Assembly (NCBI GenBank): GCA_035512595.1
Contig: DATKDU010000057.1
Span: forward strand, 1-9,588
DNA length: 9,588 bases
Direction of reading: 5' to 3'
Source: DATKDU01 sp035512595
GTDB lineage: Bacteria; Planctomycetota; Planctomycetia; Pirellulales; Pirellulaceae
This document shows positions 5,480 to 9,588 of the stretch, piece after piece (the stretch's first letter is position 1; every line of letters begins with the position of its first letter). The position numbers and the translations under genes were made by a program. The notes beneath the pieces were generated by a model, which did not search any database, was not told where the DNA came from, and saw only the letters and a program-made list of their open reading frames with translations.

Positions 5480-5646
5480 CGTTTTGCGGGAAGGTGCCGC
5501 GCGGGGGCGGGAACCTCAAGTCGATTGCAGGTGCGTCCCGATACCCCACTACAGGCTGTGGGTCTTCGGACGATGGACTTCGGTCCAAAGTCCGGACAGC
5601 CAAACGTGAGGGTTCTCGTTGCGGCGAGCGAGAACCCTCTTTTTTT
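5480..5646 (+). ncRNA. Candidate structured small RNA upstream of carA
   Basis: A plus-strand transcript is proposed because a canonical terminator (5608-5646) has no plus-strand gene before it, and the preceding bases fold into two elaborate hairpins. Hairpin A (5504-5547): GGGG/CCCC, CGGGA/TCCCG, ACCT/AGGT and CAA/TTG, capped by GTCGA. Hairpin B (5554-5601): GGCTG/CAGCC, a six-base 5' bulge, TTCGGAC/GTCCGGA, a GA/AA internal loop, then TGGAC/GTCCA capped by TTCG. The extra-stable C(UUCG)G loop exists only on this strand. It does not show the key motifs of SRP RNA, tmRNA, RNase P or the riboswitches I can recall, and two side-by-side hairpins do not fit 6S RNA. The 5' end is a guess; no promoter is clear. 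It may overlap the carA start region as antisense. Family unknown. Confidence 0.5.
5608..5646 (+). terminator. Intrinsic (rho-independent) terminator
   Basis: An 11-bp perfect stem, GAGGGTTCTCG (5608-5618) and CGAGAACCCTC (5629-5639), with a ten-base loop, is followed immediately by seven T (5640-5646). The T-run is on the plus strand only, so it ends a plus-strand transcript. No plus-strand protein gene lies between here and position 1569, which implies an RNA gene just upstream. Confidence 0.8.
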
Positions 5647-5702
5647 ATGCGCTGGTGCAAACTTTGAAGAATTATATCCGGAGTGCTGGCGCGGCGAAGG
5701 GG

Positions 5703-5775
5703 ATGGGACTCATGGGACGAATGGGACTCATGCGATTTCAAGTCCTATCCGTCGCATCGGTCCCATAAGTCCCAT
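5703..5775. repeat. Nine-base tandem repeats forming an imperfect hairpin
   Basis: Three 9-base units of ATGGGAC plus two variable bases (5703-5729) are followed by ATGCGA. Beyond a 16-base spacer come the inverse units (5752-5775). The arms 5712-5735 and 5752-5775 pair at 20 of 24 positions. The element sits between the terminator of the RNA candidate and the end of the aminotransferase gene. It looks like a dispersed intergenic repeat; the shadow peptides it encodes (SHESHSSHESH) are not a protein. Confidence 0.6.
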
Positions 5776-5820
5776 TATCCGACGCCGTGCCCCACAGGTC
5801 GTTGACCTCTGGCTAAGAAG

Positions 5821-7089
5821 TCACTCCCGCCCGCTCAGCGCCCGCCCGATCTGCCGCACCGCTTGCTTCAGCCGGTTCTCGTTCTCCACCAGCGACATGC
5901 GGCAGTACCCCTCTCCTGCGGGGCCAAAGCCGCTGCCGGGGCTGACCGCGACGTTCGCCTTCTCCAAGAGTTGCATGGCAAAGTCCACCGAGTTTAGCTG
6001 ATCGGCCCAAGGCGCCGGATATTTTGCCCAGACGAACATCCCGGCCCGCGGCACTTCGAGCTGCCAGCCTTGCTTGCGGAGCCCCTCCACCACCAGGTCG
6101 CGCCGGGCCTGATAGATCCGCGACTGGGCTTCGACTGCCGCATCGGTATGGCGGAGGGCGACAATCGCGGCAATCTGGATGGCTTGGAAGAGGCCGTAGT
6201 CGTAGTAACCTTTGACGACCCCCAGCGCCTTGACCAGCTCGGCATTGCCGCAGCAGTAGCCGACCCGCCAGCCGGCCATGTTGTACCCCTTGCTCATCGT
6301 GGTGAACTCGACGCCGACCTCCTTCGCTCCCGGCGCGGCCAGAAAGCTCGGCGGCAGATAGCCGTCGAAGGCGACGTCGGCATAGGCGAAGTCGCTGATC
6401 ACCATGAAGCCGTATTTTCTCGCCAGCTTGACGACCTCGACGTAGAACTGCGGCTCGATGGTGGCGCTCGACGGATTGTGCGGGTAATTGACGACCAGCA
6501 GCTTCGGCCGCGGATGCAGGTTTTCGCACGTGTAGGCGACGTTCGACAGGAATTTTTCGCTATCGCTGACGTCGAGCGTGATCACGCTGCCGCCGGCCAT
6601 CACGATGGCGTACATGTGGGCCGGGAAATACGGCGAGGGAATGATGGCGGTGTCGCCGCTTCCCATGATCGCCAGGATCAGGTGGCTGAAGCCCTCTTTG
6701 GAGCCGATGGTGACGATGACCTCGTTCTCCGGGTCGAGGCGGACGCCGTATTTCTTGAAGTATTTTCCGGCGACTTCCCGTTTCAGGTTGTCGATGCCCG
6801 TCGCTTTGCTATAGCCGTGGTTGTCGGGGTCGCGGGCGGCTTCGGCTAGCTTCTCGATGACGATTGGCTGCGGCGGCTCGCTGGGGTTGCCCATCCCCAG
6901 GTCGATGACGTCCTGCCCCGCTTTGCGTTTGGCGTGCAAGAGAGCGTTGACGCGGGCCAGGACGTACTGCGGCAGCTTGCTGTAGCGGTCGGCGAGCTGA
7001 ATCTTGAACGGGGGCGGCAGCTCGGGCGGCGCAGCTTTCGCGGGCGGCGAAGTCGGGGGCTCAGAAGTCTTGGTGGCGACGGGAGGCAT
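5821..7089 (-). CDS. alaC: Alanine aminotransferase-like PLP enzyme (AlaC type)
   Basis: Fold type I aminotransferase, cytoplasmic, probably transferring the amino group between glutamate or alanine and a 2-oxo acid (pyruvate/alanine in the E. coli AlaC group). From recall, the sequence follows E. coli AlaC closely: DVIDLGMGNP (60-69), VTIGSKEGFSHL (126-137), NYPHNPSSAT with the substrate-binding Asn205, SDFAYAD with Asp232, the PLP lysine in TMSKGYNMAGWRVG (Lys267), and YCRMSL with the carboxylate-binding Arg397. The 422 residues include a Pro/Ala-rich extension of about 30 residues before the usual RYSKLPQYV start. The ATG is the only upstream start and has no Shine-Dalgarno site. It lies 32 bases after the toxin gene and could share its transcript. 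LL-diaminopimelate aminotransferase activity is an alternative within this superfamily. Confidence 0.88.
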   Translation of the reverse strand: MPPVATKTSEPPTSPPAKAAPPELPPPFKIQLADRYSKLPQYVLARVNALLHAKRKAGQDVIDLGMGNPSEPPQPIVIEKLAEAARDPDNHGYSKATGIDNLKREVAGKYFKKYGVRLDPENEVIVTIGSKEGFSHLILAIMGSGDTAIIPSPYFPAHMYAIVMAGGSVITLDVSDSEKFLSNVAYTCENLHPRPKLLVVNYPHNPSSATIEPQFYVEVVKLARKYGFMVISDFAYADVAFDGYLPPSFLAAPGAKEVGVEFTTMSKGYNMAGWRVGYCCGNAELVKALGVVKGYYDYGLFQAIQIAAIVALRHTDAAVEAQSRIYQARRDLVVEGLRKQGWQLEVPRAGMFVWAKYPAPWADQLNSVDFAMQLLEKANVAVSPGSGFGPAGEGYCRMSLVENENRLKQAVRQIGRALSGRE

Positions 7090-7121
7090 GGTAGCAGCTA
7101 GCGGGCGAGTACAGTGGCCGC

Positions 7122-7508
7122 CTATTCAGTTTTGACGCCGGATTGGGGATCAGGTTCGTTACGTAACGTTATACCGAGGGAGTACAAGAGAGAGGCTTCT
7201 ACTTCTGCCATCTTCTCCTCGTCAATCTCCCCAAGTGCCCCTTCGGACATTCGCAGATCGGTCACCTTTGTCACCGTTACCTGGTTAGTGATGGCGACAC
7301 AATCAGCGTCAAGCCCGAACTCGCCGCTGCTGAAGAAGACGCAGTTTTTCAGTTCGCGACGCTTCTCGATCTGCTGGCTGTAAAACGGCACAGCTAACAC
7401 GTAGATGCCGCCGTTCAAATGCGTTGGAGAGACCACCAGTACGGGGCGCTTCTTTCCGACAGAGTCACTTCGGAGTCTGAAGATTTGCCCTCGTCTCGGA
7501 GAACGCAT
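7122..7508 (-). CDS. MazF/PemK family toxin (mRNA endoribonuclease)
   Basis: A 128-residue product with the MazF/PemK plan. GQIFRLR (7-13) forms the first strand, then GKKRPVLVVSPTHLNGG carries the conserved Arg21. VLAVPFYSQ aligns with the strand holding the catalytic Thr/Ser of MazF (Ser44 here). AITNQVTVTKVTDL is the usual later strand, and GALGEIDEEKMAEVEASLLYSLGI is the closing helix. Such toxins cleave single-stranded RNA and are held in check by a cognate antitoxin. The start at 7508 is chosen because it overlaps the stop of the partner gene as TGATG, implying coupled translation. An upstream start at 7565 would lie inside the partner gene and add an unrelated stretch. A 20-residue charged tail after the domain (RNEPDPQSGVKTE) is dispensable-looking. 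Toxicity is inferred from family. Confidence 0.85.
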   Translation of the reverse strand: MRSPRRGQIFRLRSDSVGKKRPVLVVSPTHLNGGIYVLAVPFYSQQIEKRRELKNCVFFSSGEFGLDADCVAITNQVTVTKVTDLRMSEGALGEIDEEKMAEVEASLLYSLGITLRNEPDPQSGVKTE

Positions 7509-7945
7509 CACCAGGGTTCCTGAGCAAACCGTTCTTCTTGAGTCGCCCTGGCCTGCTTGTGCCAAGCGTTTTGCTCAAGCCAATCTTGCGCGCGCTCGCA
7601 GCAGTCCCGGAACTCCGCTAGGTTCTTGATGTCGTACCCGTTTTTCTGGCACTTGGCAATCCACTTTTCCGCGAACCCGCACGGACGCAACCAGGCTTGA
7701 TGGAGAGCCTCGATCGCCTCTTCAAGCCGCGGCGTCATTTCGAACACCCCCTCCGAAACTGCCTCAACGATCGTCTCGTCACTGCGCTCCAGCCATACAA
7801 GGGCGCGAATGCCGGTTTGCAAGAACTCCTCACAGTCCGTGCAATCCTGAGCCTGCCTACTGTCGCGAACGACAGCCTCGTCGGCATCGTGCTCGTATCG
7901 CTCGATCTTTGCACGAGCGATTTCCAACTCCAGCGGTTCAAGCAT
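7508..7945 (-). CDS. Unrecognised 145-residue partner, putative antitoxin
   Basis: The first gene of the pair with the MazF/PemK toxin, overlapping it by one base (TGATG). The product is mostly helical and highly charged: LEPLELEIARAKIERYEHDA, then DCTDCEEFLQTGIRALVWLE, EEAIEALHQAW, FAEKWIAKCQKNGYDIKNLA, and the C-terminal FRDCCERAQDWLEQNAWHKQ region. It has six Cys (35, 38, 89, 99, 115, 116). It is far longer than typical MazE or PemI antitoxins and I see no AbrB-type or ribbon-helix-helix DNA-binding motif. By position it should be the antitoxin, but that is inference. The ATG at 7945 has GAGGA eight bases upstream and fits the promoter at 8003-8032; a TTG at 7999 would lie ahead of the predicted transcript start. 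Confidence 0.75.
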   Translation of the reverse strand: MLEPLELEIARAKIERYEHDADEAVVRDSRQAQDCTDCEEFLQTGIRALVWLERSDETIVEAVSEGVFEMTPRLEEAIEALHQAWLRPCGFAEKWIAKCQKNGYDIKNLAEFRDCCERAQDWLEQNAWHKQARATQEERFAQEPW

Positions 7946-8002
7946 CTCAATATTCCTCAAGGCGTTCCCCCCTGCGCAATTTCGGCGCGCCACGACCAAT
8001 CT

Positions 8003-8032
8003 ATTCTACCGTGACAACAAGCAGTTTGTCGG
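8003..8032 (-). promoter_or_regulatory. Promoter and possible operator of the toxin-antitoxin-like pair
   Basis: Minus strand: CCGACA (8027-8032), 18 bases, TAGAAT (8003-8008). The -10 is strong and the -35 keeps only the GACA half. An inverted repeat, GACAA (8013-8017) and TTGTC (8026-8030) with an eight-base spacer, overlaps the promoter spacer, where an autoregulating antitoxin would bind. The five-base arms are short enough to arise by chance. The predicted leader to the ATG at 7945 is about 50 bases. Confidence 0.35.
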
Positions 8033-8121
8033 CAGACATTCACAAGTCCGCCGGATTTCTTTGCAAACCCTTGATGTGCAGCCATTTCGGAACATCGCGC
8101 CAGGTGCGCTCCGCGACGGAC

Positions 8122-9588
8122 TTACTCCCGCATCCGCCGCTCGGCAATTTCCACCGCCGGCTTCAGCCCCCCGATCCACTCCGCCAGCGCCCGCTGGGCC
8201 TGTTTGTCCACGACCGTCGAGCCCAGAGGCGGCATTTGCAAATGAGGCTCGCGGCTGGACAGCCGCTGGTAGAGCATCGAGCGCGGCAGGTCCTGCGGTT
8301 TGACGATCCGCACCGAGCTCGTCGGATCGCTGTGATGGTAGGCGTGACCGTCCACCAGCCCCTGCTCTTCGTACGTCCGCTCGATCCGCGTGTCGAATGC
8401 CGCGAAGCGCCGCCCTGGGTTGTGGCACATCGAGCAGTTGGCGTCGAGGTACGAGCGGACGCGCTCCTGAAGGGGGACGCTTTCGCACTCCAGCGGCACG
8501 AGGGGTTGGACCTTGGCCAATTCAGCCGGATCGGCGACGGGGCGAATGATGCCGCAGCCGATCAGCCGCGCGAATTCATCGTCACTGGAGACATTCTGCG
8601 AGGCAGCGCTTTCCTTCGCTTGCGCTTCAGGCTTGTGGAGCGCGCCTCCGACCTCTGACCTCTGACCTCTCCCCTGAACCCTGAACCCTGAACCCTGAAC
8701 CCTGAACCCTGAACCCTCTCCCCTGAACCCTGAACCCTCGCCCCTGACCCCTGAACCCTCGCCGACCAACTGCTTCGGCACAAACCCGAGTACGTACCCG
8801 GCCGAGTCGTTGTGGCACATCAGGCAGTCGAACCGTCCCGGATAGTGCCACACTTGCTGACGCACGCTGCCGTCAGCCTGAACGATCTCGATCGTCTCCT
8901 GTTCCGAATGCGTGACCGGCCTGGTTCGCTCCCCGTCGGCACTCCAGCGGTAGGTCAGGCCGTAGACTTCGTGCCGGTCATCGACGACGAGCACGCGCGT
9001 CTCCAGCGGTCGCAGCCTTTCCGGCTGCCGCTCGTCGGTCGCCAGCGAAAAGTGCTTGACGAAGACGGTGCCGGCCGGGTAGTGGAATTTTCCATTGGCA
9101 ACGAACTCCACACCCTCGCCACGAGGAACCGCAATCCACCGCTCTTTGGCCGCGCCGTCCGACCAAAGCGGGACGTTCACGTCGTAGTGGACAAGCTGCT
9201 CGCGCGGCACCTGGTTTCGCCAGTCGGCAAACAGGCCCGTCGCGGCCAGCGTCGGCGGCAGCGGCACGTGCTCGCCGGGCGTGGTGCGACGCAGACGGAA
9301 GATTTGCCCTGTTTCGCGTCCCAAATCGCCGATCGTCGCAATCAGCAGCTCGCCGTCGGCATCCAGATCGAGCGACGAAATGCCGATGACGATGTCGGGG
9401 ACGACCGCCAGGAGCTGCTGCGAATGAACGCGGCGCCCGTCGGCGGTAAGCTGGAGGGCGTAGATGCGGCCGCTTTGATCGGCGTAGATGTAGCGGCCGT
9501 AAAGCTCGGGAAACTGCCGGCCGCGGTAGACGTGGCCGCCGATGACGCAGCGGTGGGCCGCGTCGCGCTGGTACTCGAAGATCGGCCA
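8122..9588 (-). CDS. PQQ-type sugar dehydrogenase with di-haem cytochrome region (5' end outside window)
   Basis: The frame is open to the right edge, so the N-terminus is missing; 488 residues are in view. The first part, GGHVYRGRQFPELYGRYIYA, SGRIYAL and the following LDLDADGELLIATIGDLGRE, is the end of a glucose/sorbosone dehydrogenase beta-propeller. After a conserved middle (HYDVNVPLWSDGAAKERWIA) come two c-type haem sites, CLMCH (8812-8826) and CSMCH (8422-8436). The C-terminal part ends HLQMPPLGSTVVD and a final helix, typical of the HNE_0200-like proteins I recall with this arrangement. Such proteins are exported and oxidise sugars or alcohols in the periplasm. Between KQLV and NVSSDDEF about 56 residues of repeat-derived sequence replace the usual linker. 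Stop TAA at 8122-8124. Substrate unknown. Confidence 0.85.
   Translation of the reverse strand, partial: WPIFEYQRDAAHRCVIGGHVYRGRQFPELYGRYIYADQSGRIYALQLTADGRRVHSQQLLAVVPDIVIGISSLDLDADGELLIATIGDLGRETGQIFRLRRTTPGEHVPLPPTLAATGLFADWRNQVPREQLVHYDVNVPLWSDGAAKERWIAVPRGEGVEFVANGKFHYPAGTVFVKHFSLATDERQPERLRPLETRVLVVDDRHEVYGLTYRWSADGERTRPVTHSEQETIEIVQADGSVRQQVWHYPGRFDCLMCHNDSAGYVLGFVPKQLVGEGSGVRGEGSGFRGEGSGFRVQGSGFRVQGRGQRSEVGGALHKPEAQAKESAASQNVSSDDEFARLIGCGIIRPVADPAELAKVQPLVPLECESVPLQERVRSYLDANCSMCHNPGRRFAAFDTRIERTYEEQGLVDGHAYHHSDPTSSVRIVKPQDLPRSMLYQRLSSREPHLQMPPLGSTVVDKQAQRALAEWIGGLKPAVEIAERRMRE
8608..8640 (-). repeat. Repeat-derived peptide segment (LHKPEAQAKES)
   Basis: The 33 bases encode LHKPEAQAKES in frame and SLKRKRRKA in another frame. 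From memory, this pair of translations recurs at the ends of unrelated planctomycete proteins, marking a dispersed repeat; I cannot check this here. It directly adjoins the heptamer array in the same gene. Confidence 0.4.
8650..8761 (-). repeat. G-rich heptamer tandem repeats within the dehydrogenase gene
   Basis: On the plus strand there are three GACCTCT units (8650-8670), then six perfect tandem CCCTGAA units (8672-8713), then further imperfect CCCTGAA-type units to 8761. The coding strand therefore reads TTCAGGG repeated. A seven-base unit cycles through all three frames, so 21 bases encode GSGFRVQ, which recurs without interrupting the frame. Seven regularly spaced GGG runs on the coding strand make a quadruplex plausible. 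Confidence 0.9.

Noticed and set aside
5480..5646. 6S RNA, SRP RNA or RNase P RNA
   Set aside because: Two adjacent hairpins do not give the single long rod of 6S RNA, the SRP tetraloop-and-receptor motif is absent, and the length and conserved blocks of RNase P RNA are lacking despite an AAAGTCCGGAC string.
6070..6849. A 259-codon plus-strand frame opposite the aminotransferase gene
   Set aside because: Asp/Val/Arg-rich composition and exact overlap with a well-supported PLP enzyme mark it as a shadow.
7909..8658. A 249-codon plus-strand frame across the promoter region and the cytochrome C-terminus
   Set aside because: It is antisense to the CSMCH haem region and the start of the antitoxin candidate, with no domain signals.
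8650..8761. CRISPR array
   Set aside because: The units are contiguous 7-base repeats without spacers.

Overview
The window is a GC-rich bacterial chromosome segment that looks planctomycetal (Pirellulales-like). This rests on the DUF4058-type protein, the cytochrome-bearing sugar-dehydrogenase-like protein, weak use of Shine-Dalgarno sites, and small palindromic or tandem repeats that run into coding regions. The phylum is an inference; there is no rRNA or other marker to settle it. Apart from one gene, every recognisable protein gene lies on the minus strand.

Layout from the left. A plus-strand gene for a TPR-containing protein (334-1569) has an unclear, possibly disrupted 5' end. It converges on a minus-strand pair: a 23-residue lysine-rich microprotein (1843-1914) and a 73-residue membrane protein (1614-1835). 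Strong hairpins lie between the converging ends. Next come tRNA-Arg(TCT) with a recognisable promoter, a DUF4058-like gene, the remnant of a PIN-domain gene, and the intact 273-residue gene it overlaps by ATGA. carA (carbamoyl-phosphate synthase small subunit) follows. Its last residues are encoded by a palindromic repeat that occurs a second time after the DUF4058 gene.

Upstream of carA is a 371-base gap. It holds a strongly structured plus-strand RNA candidate ending in a textbook intrinsic terminator, then a hairpin built of 9-base repeats. Beyond it are an alaC-like aminotransferase and a two-gene toxin-antitoxin-like unit (MazF/PemK toxin plus an unusual 145-residue partner) with its own promoter. 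Last is the 3' part of a gene for a PQQ-type sugar dehydrogenase with a two-haem cytochrome region. That gene carries an in-frame block of G-rich heptamer repeats and a second repeat-derived peptide.

Housekeeping metabolism (pyrimidine/arginine precursor synthesis, alanine transamination) is therefore interleaved with two toxin-antitoxin-like modules, one decayed and one apparently intact, and with several families of small repeats. The strongest candidates for something undescribed are the structured RNA at about 5480-5646, the lysine-rich microprotein, the two unusual partner proteins of the PIN and MazF genes, and the repeats that have become part of coding sequences.
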